Shown here piece after piece: positions 23,285 through 32,597 of a stretch of 64,000 nt of DNA; position 1 is the first letter of the stretch; the number at the start of each line of letters is the position of its first letter. The translations under genes were made by a program, and so were the position numbers. Origin of the DNA: Acidobacteriota bacterium (GTDB taxonomy: Bacteria > Acidobacteriota > Blastocatellia > UBA7656); NCBI GenBank assembly GCA_040754075.1, contig JBFMDH010000023.1, forward strand, positions 59,534 through 123,533, given 5' to 3'. The notes beneath the pieces are model-generated. The model saw nothing but the letters and a program-made list of their open reading frames with translations. It was not told the DNA's origin and made no database searches.

Positions 23285-24787
23285 ATGACAGTCATACCCA
23301 AGCATGCAGCAGTTATCGTTTTACTCAAAGACCGTCACGACCCCAAAGTGTTCTGGGTCAAACGCAGTGAAATGTTGAGGTTTATGCCCGGATTTCATGC
23401 CTTTCCCGGCGGGCAGGTCGATGCCGACGACCTCGAAATTCGCATCGCCAATTGCGATGATCAAGAAGCCGCGTTGATGCGCGTCGCTGCGGTGCGCGAA
23501 TTTTTTGAAGAGGCAGGCGTCCTGCTGGCGCGCGGCGTAGAAAGCCTTTCGGGCGAACAACTCCGGGCGAAGCGTCTGGCGCTGCATGAAAAAACCAAAA
23601 CCTTTAAAGAGATTCTCGAAGAAGATGAATTGGAAATCGACGGCGCAAGCTTGATTGACGCAGGGCGCTGGGTAACACCGCCGATGGCACCGCGCCGGTT
23701 CGACACCTGTTTTTTCTACACCTGGCTCGAAGACCAACAGGAACCTGAAATCATCGTTGGCGAACTCGCCGAAGGCGAATGGATTCGCCCCCATGAAGCA
23801 CACGCCATGTGGAAACGCGGCGAAGTGATGTTTGCTTCCCCGATGCTCCATATCATCACTACGCTTGCTGAGCACGGTCACCAACCGGAAACCCTGAATT
23901 CGGCTCTGGTAGCCGTTCCTGAGGCACGGCGCGAAACCATACGGCGCATCGAATTCAAACCGGGAATGTTTCTGTTTCCGGTAAAAACCCCGACCATCCC
24001 GCCCGCCACGCATACCAATTGTTACATCGTCGGCGGCAATGAGTTGGTGGTCATCGACCCCGCTTCACCCTACGAAGAAGAACAACGCGAACTCGATATT
24101 TTAATCGACCAGTTGCTGAGCGAAGGTCGCACCGTACGCGAAATTATCCTGACTCACCATCACCCGGATCACGTCGGTGGCGTTTTGCATTTGAGTCGGC
24201 GGTTGAATGTGCCGGTTGCCGCGCACCACCTGACAGCCGAGAGATTGCCGGGACAAATTGAAATTTCGCGCTTCATCGAAGATAACGAGTTGATCGAAAT
24301 CGAAGGCGATCCGGGCTGGCGGCTGCGCGCTTTGCATACGCCCGGTCACACACGCGGGCATCTCTGTTTTTACGAAGAGAATCTCGGCTATGTCATCACA
24401 GGCGATTTGGTGGTCGGCATCGGCACTGTCGTGATTGACCCGCCCGAAGGCAATATGAAGCAATATTTCGATTCCCTGCGGCGCTTGCTTGAACTCCCGA
24501 AACTGACTTCGCTTTATGGCGCACACGGTCCGGCAATTGCCAATGCGCGAAATAAAATCGAAGAGTACATCGCGCATCGCACCATGCGCGAAAATAAAAT
24601 CCTCGAAGCGATGCAAACCGGCGCGGCGACACTGGATGAAATCGTGCCGCTCGCTTATACCGATGTGAAGCCCGAAATGCACCCGCTGGCGCGGCGTTCA
24701 ACCATCGCCCATCTGGAAAAGCTTGAAGAGGAAGAACGGGTATGGCGTTCTGAGGGTGCAAAATATGTGTTAGCATCAGGACGATAG
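23285..24787 (+). CDS. NUDIX hydrolase fused to metallo-beta-lactamase-fold hydrolase
   Basis: 500 residues. Residues ~1-215 are a NUDIX-like domain (FHAFPGGQVDADD, then REFFEEAGVLL; the box is stretched by an insertion between GG and REFFEE). Residues ~230-420 are an MBL-fold domain with the zinc ligands THHHPDH (~289-294), TPGHTRGH and TGDLVVG. The remainder is a winged-helix-like tail, as in LACTB2-type nucleases. LACTB2-like enzymes are RNA endonucleases, and NUDIX domains act on nucleotide diphosphates; the combined reaction is unknown. The last ~12 residues differ from a second copy of the gene's 3' end at 25631-25720. Confidence 0.85.
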   Translation: MTVIPKHAAVIVLLKDRHDPKVFWVKRSEMLRFMPGFHAFPGGQVDADDLEIRIANCDDQEAALMRVAAVREFFEEAGVLLARGVESLSGEQLRAKRLALHEKTKTFKEILEEDELEIDGASLIDAGRWVTPPMAPRRFDTCFFYTWLEDQQEPEIIVGELAEGEWIRPHEAHAMWKRGEVMFASPMLHIITTLAEHGHQPETLNSALVAVPEARRETIRRIEFKPGMFLFPVKTPTIPPATHTNCYIVGGNELVVIDPASPYEEEQRELDILIDQLLSEGRTVREIILTHHHPDHVGGVLHLSRRLNVPVAAHHLTAERLPGQIEISRFIEDNELIEIEGDPGWRLRALHTPGHTRGHLCFYEENLGYVITGDLVVGIGTVVIDPPEGNMKQYFDSLRRLLELPKLTSLYGAHGPAIANARNKIEEYIAHRTMRENKILEAMQTGAATLDEIVPLAYTDVKPEMHPLARRSTIAHLEKLEEEERVWRSEGAKYVLASGR

Positions 24788-24798
24788 GAGTTTAAATT

Positions 24799-25194
24799 AT
24801 GTCCGTTGAAGTAACGTTGAACTTGCCGGAAAATTTAATTAAGCATGCTAAACGATTTGGCAAAGTCACCAACCAGAATGTCGAAGATGTCCTGGTGGAT
24901 ACCTTGGAAATAATGTGGCCGATGCTCGAAGATATGCCTGATACTGCCTTATACCCGCCTGTATCGTCATTATCGAATGAAGAGGTGCTTAATTTAGCGG
25001 ATGCTAAGATGAACGAGAAACAGAACGCTCGTTTATCTGAATTACAGTCCAAAGGCAAAACGATTGGTTTAAGTGCTGATGAAAAATATGAATTGGCGGC
25101 GCTGCTGCGGATTTACCAGATTGGGCAATTGCGTAAATCCGAAGCTATGGTCGAAGCAGTGAATCGCGGATTAAGAAAGCCTTTGTCAGAATGA
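24799..25194 (+). CDS. Helical hypothetical protein, cassette partner of HNH gene
   Basis: 131 residues with ribosome site TAGGAG. The start VTLNLPENLIKHAKRFGK resembles a ribbon-helix-helix-like segment. The second half is helical (DEKYELAALLRIYQIGQLRKSEAMVEAV). Such proteins are commonly encoded just before an HNH endonuclease, often in cyanobacteria and acidobacteria. The next gene overlaps its stop as ATGA. The pair may be toxin-antitoxin-like, but no function is established. It was inserted at the 3' end of the NUDIX-MBL gene (see the duplicated end at 25631). Confidence 0.6.
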   Translation: MSVEVTLNLPENLIKHAKRFGKVTNQNVEDVLVDTLEIMWPMLEDMPDTALYPPVSSLSNEEVLNLADAKMNEKQNARLSELQSKGKTIGLSADEKYELAALLRIYQIGQLRKSEAMVEAVNRGLRKPLSE

Positions 25195-25613
25195 CCTATA
25201 TCTCCGAAGCCTCGCGCCAATTTGTATGAACCCGCGCCGGCAATCGTTGTGAATATTGTTTAAGCCATCAAGACTTTGTGATGGGCAGGTTTGAAATTGA
25301 CCACATCATACCGCTTGCGAAAGGCGGCACAAACGCTGAGGACAATCTTTGCTTATCCTGTGAACTTTGTAATCAAACCAAGTGGATCAATACCGAAGGA
25401 ATCGACCCGGAGAGTAAACGGCGAGTTTCACTATTCAATCCAAGAAAAGATAAATGGCACAAACATTTTTCCTGGAGTGAAGACGGTTCCGAAATTATCG
25501 GTTTAACTGCGAAGGGACGGGCGACAGTAGAAACGCTCTGTCTGAATAATACCCTTGCAGTGACGGTTCGTCGCAATTGGATGAAGGTTGGTTGGCATCC
25601 TCCTGATGTTTGA
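25191..25613 (+). pseudogene. HNH endonuclease interrupted by one in-frame stop
   Basis: ATG 25191 overlaps the preceding stop. The frame reads MTYISEASRQFV, then TGA at 25227-25229, then continues TRAGNRCEYCL, EIDHIIPLAKGG, CLSCELCNQTKW and on to TGA 25613. The HNH core (CxxC, DHIIP, N-x-C-x2-C) is complete. In relatives the stop position is usually Arg, and CGA to TGA would be a single transition. It is either a recent nonsense pseudogene or is restarted at an internal codon. An internal ATG at 25278 would lose the first Cys pair. Confidence 0.8.
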
Positions 25614-25630
25614 GATGTACAAGGCATGGG

Positions 25631-25720
25631 CTAGCGAGGCGCTCAACCATCGCCCATCTGGAAAAGCTTGAAGCAGAAGAGCGCGTTCAACGAATCAAGC
25701 ATCAGTATGTGATGCTTTGA
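25631..25720 (+). pseudogene. Duplicated 3' end of the NUDIX-MBL gene
   Basis: The frame reads LARRSTIAHLEKLEAEERV and ends QRIKHQYVML. It matches the C-terminus of the 23285-24787 protein (LARRSTIAHLEKLEEEERV). A 31-bp core is identical (25643-25673 against 24698-24728), with divergence on both sides. The helical/HNH cassette lies between the two copies. This piece is probably the original 3' end, displaced when the cassette arrived with its own version of the gene end. Confidence 0.8.
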
Positions 25721-25799
25721 TCAAATCTAAAATTGAACTTTTCCTTTCTCGGCGTGTTTATTGATTGAATTCATAGTGAAAGGCAATTTATCGAGCGCG

Positions 25800-26789
25800 A
25801 TGATAAGAACTGTTTTATGTTTGGCGCAATTGTTTACTTTATTTTTGAGCCTGCTATTTCCGGCTTTTTCAATCAAAGCCCAATCCCTTCAACCCTCAAC
25901 TCCACGTCGAGAAATCGCTATCACCATTGATGATTTGCCGGGCGTCCTGGTGCCACCGGTCGATGAGCGCAAAGCCTTGCAACGCTTACAAAAAATGAAT
26001 AAACAAATGCTTGATGCAATGGTCGCGCATCGCATTCAGGCAACCGGTTTTGTCAATGAACAGAGGTTGCACAAAACCGGCGAGGTTGATGCGCGAATCG
26101 ACATCCTTCGCAGTTGGCTGGGCAGTGGAATGACGCTTGGCAATCACACCTTCGCACATCTGGATTTCAACAAAATGTCGGAACCGGAATTTGAAGATGA
26201 AGTGATTCGCGGCGAAGTCATCACCCGACAATTAATCAAAGAACGCGGGCAACACAATTTTTATATTCGTTTTCCGTTTAATCACGATGGCAATACGAAG
26301 GATAAAAAAGATGCGATGAATGCCTTTTTAAAAGCCCGCGGGTATACGCCTGCGCCGTTTACCATTGAACATTCGGATTATCTGTTTAACGAAGTTTATG
26401 CGAGAGCAAAACAGAGAGGTGATGAGCAACTCGCTAAGCAGATTCGCGCGGATTATTTGAGTTTCCTGGATACGGCGTTCGCTTACATTGAAAAGCGGTC
26501 GCGCGAAGTTCTCGGTTATGAACCCAAGCAGATTTTTCTGATTCACGTCAATCAAATCAATGCCGAATGTTTACCGGAAATGCTTGCGCGCATAAAAAAG
26601 CGCGGCTATTCATTTATTTCACTCGATGAAGCGATGAAAGATAAAGCTTACGCAATCGCAGATCAATACACGGGCGGCGCAGGTATTTCGTGGATTCATC
26701 GCTGGAGCCACAGTCTTGGGCAAGGCATCAACAATCGCGACGAACCCGACCCGCCAACAGCTATCCTAAAAATGTATCAAACAAAATGA
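25800..26789 (+). CDS. Secreted polysaccharide deacetylase-family protein
   Basis: 329 residues from ATG 25800, where a clean signal peptide begins (MIRTVLCLAQLFTLFLSLLF, cut near IKAQ). TTG 25761 is an alternative start. NodB-type motif 1 is IAITIDDLPG, and motif 2 is LGNHTFAHLDF, supplying the metal-binding Asp and His residues. Later motifs (RFPFNHDG; FLIHVNQINAECLPEML) are also family-like. It likely removes acetyl groups from a carbohydrate outside the cytoplasm; the substrate is unknown. The unusual segment between motifs 2 and 3 makes it an atypical member. Confidence 0.85.
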   Translation: MIRTVLCLAQLFTLFLSLLFPAFSIKAQSLQPSTPRREIAITIDDLPGVLVPPVDERKALQRLQKMNKQMLDAMVAHRIQATGFVNEQRLHKTGEVDARIDILRSWLGSGMTLGNHTFAHLDFNKMSEPEFEDEVIRGEVITRQLIKERGQHNFYIRFPFNHDGNTKDKKDAMNAFLKARGYTPAPFTIEHSDYLFNEVYARAKQRGDEQLAKQIRADYLSFLDTAFAYIEKRSREVLGYEPKQIFLIHVNQINAECLPEMLARIKKRGYSFISLDEAMKDKAYAIADQYTGGAGISWIHRWSHSLGQGINNRDEPDPPTAILKMYQTK

Positions 26790-26948
26790 TTGATTGACTG
26801 TGCAAGCCATGTTAAAACACCTTCACGCAAATTAATTTTTCGGAATGTGTGTGAATCAGGCTTCCTGCGTTCCGAACCGGTTGCCGTGTCTTTTTGCGTA
26901 AACCATTCGCATCCAATTAAAACTTTACCTGCATTACCGGAGAAGACT

Positions 26949-27953
26949 ATGAATTTTAAACTGCTCACTCCCTTCATGATCAGCCTGCTCATCTTAATGT
27001 TTGTAACCTTTTCGAGTGTTGTCCCGGCAAAAGAAAAACCCAAGCCCGCCGCCAGCAAGTCGGAAAAGCCAAAAGGAAAGGGAAAAGATTCACAAAAAGA
27101 TAAATCAGATACGATGACCGCCGAAGAATTTGAAGCGTCGTTAAAATACGAAAACGGCGTTATCAAATTGGGTGACGGTATCGCCACGCTCAAGGTTCCT
27201 GCACAATACCGCTTCTTAAACGGCGAACAATCGGAAAAAGTCCTGGTTGATGCCTGGGGCAATCCTCCCGGCGCGCGGACTTTAGGAATGTTATTTCCAT
27301 CAAATGTCAGCCCGCTTGATGAAAACAGTTGGGGCGTGGTCATCACCTTTCACGAAGAGGGCTATATCAAAGACGATGATGCAGCAGACCTGGATTACAA
27401 AGAATTAATGCAGGAGATGAAAGAAGACACCCAAACCGGCAACGCCGAGCGCAAGAAAATGGGTTATGAATCGGTCGAACTGATCGGCTGGGCAGCCTCT
27501 CCGCATTACGATAAATCCACGCATAAACTTTACTGGGCAAAAGAACTGAAATTTGGCGAGGTGCCGGAAAATACGCTCAACTATGATGTGCGCATTCTTG
27601 GTCGTAAAGGTTACCTGTCCTTTAATGCGGTGGCTTCGATGAATCAACTTCCGGCTATCGAAGACAGTATGCAGGATATTTTAGGTTTAGTTGAATTTAA
27701 CGAAGGCCATCGTTATACAGATTTCAATTCAGGGTATGACAAAGTGGCGGCATATGGCATCGGCGGTTTAATTGCCGGTAAAGTTTTAGCGAAAGTTGGC
27801 TTTTTTAAATTGATTTTGGGCTTTCTGGTCGCGGGGAAAAAATTCCTTATCTTCATTATCATTGCGCTCGGCGCTTTGCTGAAAAAATTGTTCACTAAAA
27901 TCACCGGCACCAAAGAAGAGACGCCCGAAGCGCCCACCGGTTTGAATATTTAA
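26949..27953 (+). CDS. DUF2167 membrane protein
   Basis: 334 residues from ATG 26949, where the signal sequence MNFKLLTPFMISLLILMFVT begins; the open frame upstream is unlike protein. After a Lys-rich linker comes the DUF2167 domain (IKLGDGIATLKVPAQYRFLNG, SWGVVITFHEEGYIKDDDA, MGYESVELIGWAASPHYD). The C-terminal membrane segment (FLIFIIIALGALLKKLF) anchors it. DUF2167 proteins are widespread inner-membrane or periplasmic proteins of unknown function. Confidence 0.85.
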   Translation: MNFKLLTPFMISLLILMFVTFSSVVPAKEKPKPAASKSEKPKGKGKDSQKDKSDTMTAEEFEASLKYENGVIKLGDGIATLKVPAQYRFLNGEQSEKVLVDAWGNPPGARTLGMLFPSNVSPLDENSWGVVITFHEEGYIKDDDAADLDYKELMQEMKEDTQTGNAERKKMGYESVELIGWAASPHYDKSTHKLYWAKELKFGEVPENTLNYDVRILGRKGYLSFNAVASMNQLPAIEDSMQDILGLVEFNEGHRYTDFNSGYDKVAAYGIGGLIAGKVLAKVGFFKLILGFLVAGKKFLIFIIIALGALLKKLFTKITGTKEETPEAPTGLNI

Positions 27954-28003
27954 CGGCAAACCGGGCTAAAATAATTCGCGGTCAACGTGTAAGATTATGC
28001 CGC

Positions 28004-28570
28004 TTGAATAAAATCATCATTCCCGACAATTCCTTGGTGGTCTTGTGCGGCATCGCAGGGTGCGGCAAATCGACGTTTGCCGCAAAACATTTCCTGCCGA
28101 CGCAAATCGTCTCTTCGGATGGCTGTCGGGCAATGCTCAGTGATGATGAAAGCAATCAAAAAGTCACCGGGCACGCCTTCGAGTTATGGCGATTTATTAT
28201 CAGGAAGCGGTTGTTTTTAAACAGGCTCTCGGTTGCCGATGCCACCAATCTTGAGCGCGGCGATAGAGTGTGGCTAACGAAAACCGCTGCTTATCATAAC
28301 TTCTACACGACGGCAGTGATTTTCGATATTCCGTTTGCGGTTTGTATCGAGCGCAACGCTTCGCGTCATCGCGTGGTGCCCGAAGAGGCGTTAGCGCGGC
28401 AGTACAGTATGTTGCAAGAAACTTTGCGTAGCATCAAAGACGAAGCCTTCGATTTTGTTTTTGTCATCAATGAAAAATCACAATCGCTTGTTGAGGTAGA
28501 GGTTGCTCAATCAGGTATTAAAAAGAGTGCGGAACAAACGGAAATAACGGAACAGACGGAATCTATTTAG
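28004..28570 (+). CDS. P-loop kinase, polynucleotide-kinase-like (AAA_33)
   Basis: 188 residues from TTG 28004. The Walker A motif is GIAGCGKST (~15-23), followed by SSDGCRAMLSDDE and ADATNLERGDR, typical of the Pnkp/AAA_33 kinase family that phosphorylates RNA ends or small molecules. The substrate cannot be told. The final ~20 codons are low complexity (SAEQTEITEQTES) and coincide with a CGGAAC-type repeat, so the natural end may have been replaced. There is no clear ribosome site. Confidence 0.75.
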   Translation: MNKIIIPDNSLVVLCGIAGCGKSTFAAKHFLPTQIVSSDGCRAMLSDDESNQKVTGHAFELWRFIIRKRLFLNRLSVADATNLERGDRVWLTKTAAYHNFYTTAVIFDIPFAVCIERNASRHRVVPEEALARQYSMLQETLRSIKDEAFDFVFVINEKSQSLVEVEVAQSGIKKSAEQTEITEQTESI

Positions 28571-28707
28571 GGTTTGCCAACCAAATATGTTGTAGCTCGC
28601 TGACCTGTTGTTTTATTTGCTTATGATTGCGGCAGAAAAGACAAGCGACTATTCATTCACCATTTGCCTGAGTTTTCCGGTTTTTCAGTTTGTTCCGGCT
28701 GTTCCGT
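28547..28707. repeat. Inverted ACGGAACAGNCGGAA repeat around the kinase gene end
   Basis: ACGGAACAGACGGAA (28547-28561, within the last codons of the kinase gene) is matched at 14 of 15 bases by the reverse complement of 28693-28707. More copies of CGGAACAAAC lie next to both arms. It may be a palindromic intergenic repeat that has invaded the gene's 3' end. Confidence 0.5.
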
Positions 28708-28735
28708 ATTCTCTTTCAAAAACGCCCAACAGCTA

Positions 28736-30601
28736 TTAATCGCCAACCGCTGGAACGGCTTCACCGAATTGTGTCGATGAACGAATGCGCTTTCGCCATT
28801 TCATTAATGAATCCACCAGCACAATCACCACACAGGTCATCATGATTGCCGTGAGCGTGACATTGGTATAACCGCGCGCGGCGGTTTCCGGTTTCAAGGT
28901 ATCTTTCATGAAGTTATCGAAAATCGAACGCCATCCGGCAAACAGGGTGGTCGTCGCCACAAAAATCAACGGCGTAATCGTCACCCACGCATATTTCGCG
29001 CGTCCCGAATTGATGATGACGGTCGTACCCACACAAAGCGCAATCGCCGCCAGCAATTGATTAGCGATGCCAAACATCGGCCAGATGGTTGAAACCGAAC
29101 CGGTGCGAATGAAGTAGACCCAACCGGCGACGACTAAAAGACTCGTGATAATTGCGCCCGGCAACCAATCGGGTTTTTCAATCGGCTTATAAATTCTTCC
29201 GAAAAATTCGCCGAGCATAAACCTCGCCACCCGTGTCCCCGTATCAATCGTCGTCAAAATAAACAATGCTTCAAACATAATCGCGAAGTGATACCAGTAT
29301 TTCATCAACCCCTTGAATCCGGGTATTGCTTCAAAAATTCGCGCAATGCCAATCGCCAACGTCACCGCGCCGCCGGTTCGTCCGCGCAAATTCTTTTCGC
29401 CGGTTTCCTGTGTCAGGCGTTCGAGTTCCTTTTCGCGCAAATCAAATCCTTCGCTGCTGTGCGTGTCAACGAATAACATATAAGCGGCTTTCGCTTCGTC
29501 ATTTTTCTGGTCGATGTTGATGGAAAAATAATCGCCGGGAAGCAGCGACGAGGCAGCAATCAAGGCGACGACGCCAACCACGCCTTCCATTAACATCGAG
29601 CCATACCCAATCATTCGCGCATCGGTCTCTTTGCTAATCATCTTCGGCGTGGTGCCTGAACTGACCAGCGAATGAAACCCGGAAATCGCGCCGCAGGCAA
29701 TCGTGATAAACACAAACGGATAAATTTTGCCGGGAATAATCGGACCGCCGCCTTCAATGAATTTGGTGACCGGCGGCATATTCAACGTCGGCGCGACAAT
29801 TATCACACCTAAAATTAAAAACGCCACCGTGCCGATTTTCATGTAAGAACTCAGATAATCACGCGGGCAGAGCAACATCCATACAGGCAACACAGAAGCA
29901 ATGAATCCGTAGGCTGCCATCAAATAGGTAATCGTGGTTTCCGATAGCGTGAAGGTTGCAGCGAGCGACGATTCGGCAATCCGACCACCGAGAATCACCG
30001 CGATGAAAAGCCCGATGACGCCGATGATGGTGCCTTCGGTGATTTTGCCTTTACGGAACTTGTACATATACAGTCCCATAAACAGCGCAAGCGGAATGGT
30101 GAAGCCAACCGTAAAGGTTCCCCAGGGACTTTCGCCGAGGGCTTTCACGACGACGAGTCCTAACCCGGCGAGCGCGATTACCACGATAAACAAAATCGCC
30201 AGTCCGGTAACGAATCCTGAAACCGGACCGAGTTCGGTGCGGGCGATTTCGGCAAGCGATTTGCCTTTGCGACGAACCGAAGCAGCGAGAATGATGAAAT
30301 CATGCACGGCTCCGCCAATGGTTACGCCGATGACCAGCCACAACAGTCCCGGAAGAAATCCGAACTGCGCGGCAAGCACGGGACCGACGAGCGGACCCGC
30401 GCCGGAAATCGCCGCAAAGTGGTGACCGAACAAAACCCACTTGTTGGTCGGGTAATAATTCTGCCCATCATACAACGTATGCGCAGGCGTTTCGCGTGAA
30501 TCATCCAACGCCATAACCTTGGCTGCAATAAAGGCGCTGTAATAACGGTATGCAATGGCTAAGAAACACAACACCCCAATCATGATGGGTAACGCGCTCA
30601 T
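28736..30601 (-). CDS. cstA: CstA-family carbon starvation protein / peptide transporter
   Basis: 621 residues; ribosome site GGAGGAA before ATG 30601. Characteristic CstA segments appear: [59 protein letters not shown], and [17 protein letters not shown]. It is a multi-pass inner-membrane protein (about 16 helices). E. coli CstA and BtsT take up pyruvate or peptides, induced by starvation. The exact substrate here is unknown. It is about 70 residues shorter than E. coli CstA. It is apparently a single-gene unit. Confidence 0.92.
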   Translation of the reverse strand: MSALPIMIGVLCFLAIAYRYYSAFIAAKVMALDDSRETPAHTLYDGQNYYPTNKWVLFGHHFAAISGAGPLVGPVLAAQFGFLPGLLWLVIGVTIGGAVHDFIILAASVRRKGKSLAEIARTELGPVSGFVTGLAILFIVVIALAGLGLVVVKALGESPWGTFTVGFTIPLALFMGLYMYKFRKGKITEGTIIGVIGLFIAVILGGRIAESSLAATFTLSETTITYLMAAYGFIASVLPVWMLLCPRDYLSSYMKIGTVAFLILGVIIVAPTLNMPPVTKFIEGGGPIIPGKIYPFVFITIACGAISGFHSLVSSGTTPKMISKETDARMIGYGSMLMEGVVGVVALIAASSLLPGDYFSINIDQKNDEAKAAYMLFVDTHSSEGFDLREKELERLTQETGEKNLRGRTGGAVTLAIGIARIFEAIPGFKGLMKYWYHFAIMFEALFILTTIDTGTRVARFMLGEFFGRIYKPIEKPDWLPGAIITSLLVVAGWVYFIRTGSVSTIWPMFGIANQLLAAIALCVGTTVIINSGRAKYAWVTITPLIFVATTTLFAGWRSIFDNFMKDTLKPETAARGYTNVTLTAIMMTCVVIVLVDSLMKWRKRIRSSTQFGEAVPAVGD

Positions 30602-30688
30602 AAATTTCCTCCGCTAGGGTTTTGAGAGAACTTCCAGTTGGAGGTTTGAGTATAGGCGGTCACAGGTCGCTTGCCAAATGTTTCGCTT

Positions 30689-31642
30689 CTATTTCGACAG
30701 CTTCGCAGCGCGTTGCTTTTTAAGTTCTGCATAAAAATTCTTTTCAGAATTAGCGATGAAATTTTTCAACCCTTGCGGGTCAATAAACGGATTGCCACCC
30801 AGATGATTCGCCGTTCGTTCAAGCTTTCGCTTTAACTTAAAAAACGAGGCGTGCTGTGCCAGGAAAACATCACACGACAAAGTCTTCAACACCTGAAACG
30901 TGCGCTGATAATCACTGATGATATTCGGGTAATTCGGCGTATCAATCAAACTGTAACCGGGCACGCTGGCGCTGCCGGTGAACACAACATTATAAGAGCG
31001 ATTGCCTTCACTCGCTTTCATCGTCCAGGTCGTACAACCTTTGGTATGACCGGGGGTGTGGTATGCGGTTAAGGTGATGCCGCCCAGTGTAACGGTATCT
31101 TTATCGTTTAACCTGCGGTCGGCAGTCACAGGTTTGAAGGTCAATTTATCTCCAAAATAGAAATCGCCCTTCCCGCCGCTTTGCAACAGCTCGGCGTCTT
31201 CTGCCATCGCCATAAATTTGGCTCCTGTAGCCGCTTTCAAGTCAGCCAGCCCGCCACAATGGTCATAATGGGCGTGACCGTTCAGCAGAATTTTTATGTC
31301 TTCGAGTTTGAATCCGAGTTCAGCGATATTTTTTTTGATTTGCGGCACGGTTTGCGCAAACCCGCTATCAATCAAGATATGTCCGCTAGATGTGGTGATT
31401 AAAAACGAAGTGACATCCGAAGCTCCGACGTAATAAACATTACCGATAATCTTGAACGGCTTGACGGGTTGATTCCACGACTGTTCGGTCTCACTGAGCG
31501 GCATCAGATAGTCGTCTTGATTTTGGACGATTGGTTGAAACGCATAAGCCGAGACCGACGGCATTTCCCCAGTTTGGCTTAATTGAAAACTGCAAATCGA
31601 AAATAGAAAGGTCAACACTCCGAAACAAATTTTCTTAAACAT
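30689..31642 (-). CDS. Subclass B3 metallo-beta-lactamase
   Basis: 317 residues with an N-terminal signal peptide, so periplasmic or extracellular. The zinc motif HAHYDH (His123, His125, Asp127, His128) matches the HxHxDH of subclass B3. It is followed by YHTPGHTKGCTTWTM and AQHASFFKLKRKLER, the third ligand regions of that subclass. The WNQPVKPFKIIGNVYYVGAS start and LLNGHAHYDHCGG core are typical of environmental B3 enzymes, which hydrolyse beta-lactams including carbapenems in characterised members. Activity here is not shown. No mobile element adjoins, so it looks like a resident chromosomal gene. Confidence 0.85.
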   Translation of the reverse strand: MFKKICFGVLTFLFSICSFQLSQTGEMPSVSAYAFQPIVQNQDDYLMPLSETEQSWNQPVKPFKIIGNVYYVGASDVTSFLITTSSGHILIDSGFAQTVPQIKKNIAELGFKLEDIKILLNGHAHYDHCGGLADLKAATGAKFMAMAEDAELLQSGGKGDFYFGDKLTFKPVTADRRLNDKDTVTLGGITLTAYHTPGHTKGCTTWTMKASEGNRSYNVVFTGSASVPGYSLIDTPNYPNIISDYQRTFQVLKTLSCDVFLAQHASFFKLKRKLERTANHLGGNPFIDPQGLKNFIANSEKNFYAELKKQRAAKLSK

Positions 31643-31717
31643 AACACCTCTTTCATTGATTGGATTGATGCGGGCAAAGATGCGTGGACGGATGAACGGG
31701 TTGGATAAAAATTTTAT

Positions 31718-32455
31718 TTACGAAGTAAATCTGCCGCCGCGACGAATGGAAATCTCATTACGATAATCATCGCTTTCAATCAGTATCTGTCGGCACATCT
31801 CTTTCAGGCGCGAACGCAAGCGCACGCCGACTCTTTCGGTCAGGGTCTCATCATACGAAGAGCCAATCGCCATATCGAGATAATTGGAGGTAAAGATGGT
31901 GACTTTTTTATCGAGGTAACGTTTATTGATGATATGGGTCATGGTTTCCTGCACCCACTCGGTCGGTTTGCTGGCTCCGAGTTCATCAAGTACCAGGACT
32001 TCGGTTTCAAATATCGGCGAGAGGATTTGTAATTCGGAAGTTTTGGTATTCGGGTTATAGCTGTCTTGAATCTCTTTTAACAAATCACGGAAATCATAAA
32101 ACATTCCGGGAATGCCTTTCATAATCAGCGATTTTAAAACCGAGACGGCAAGATGCGTTTTACCAACGCCGCAACTGCCTAAAAACAGTAAACCGACATC
32201 GACATTCGGATAATCTTCGACAAACCGACGGCAAGCCATCAACGCGCGAGTCAGCGAAGGAATATGGGTGCTGTAATTATCGAATGTTGAAGTGAAAAAC
32301 CGTTGAGGAATGCGCGCTTGGGAGAGCAGGACTTCGGCGCGTGCAGCTTTTTTGCAGGGACAGGGACGAACCCCTTTTCCCTCGACAAGCTCCCAACCGG
32401 TTCCCCCACATTTCGGACAGGGAGAGAATTCAAATTCTGCTAAGCCAGCCGACAT
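31718..32455 (-). CDS. DnaC-like AAA+ ATPase with N-terminal zinc ribbon
   Basis: 245 residues. An N-terminal four-Cys region (CPKCGGTGW and PCPCKKAARA) is followed by an AAA+ core: Walker A GSCGVGKTH (~93-101), Walker B VLVLDELGA, sensor region TIFTSNY, and arginine-finger region LRSRLKEMC. This is the DnaC/DnaI helicase-loader and IstB-type family. No transposase adjoins, so a chromosomal helicase loader is more likely than IstB. It probably helps load DnaB at replication forks. Confidence 0.85.
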   Translation of the reverse strand: MSAGLAEFEFSPCPKCGGTGWELVEGKGVRPCPCKKAARAEVLLSQARIPQRFFTSTFDNYSTHIPSLTRALMACRRFVEDYPNVDVGLLFLGSCGVGKTHLAVSVLKSLIMKGIPGMFYDFRDLLKEIQDSYNPNTKTSELQILSPIFETEVLVLDELGASKPTEWVQETMTHIINKRYLDKKVTIFTSNYLDMAIGSSYDETLTERVGVRLRSRLKEMCRQILIESDDYRNEISIRRGGRFTS

Positions 32456-32597
32456 TCACTGAATCCCCAAAATTATTTGATGTGAGATGCTAATCCTGCC
32501 ACCTAAATCGTCGGCGATTATATGTAACCGAAATGTAAATTGCAATCATAAAGATGGATGATTGAGTCAAATGATTGAATTGGATTGAGATAAAATT

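Noticed and set aside
31718..32455. IstB-type insertion-sequence ATPase
   Set aside because: The protein has the IstB/DnaC core, but no IstA transposase or terminal repeats are nearby; the N-terminal zinc ribbon fits chromosomal helicase loaders better.
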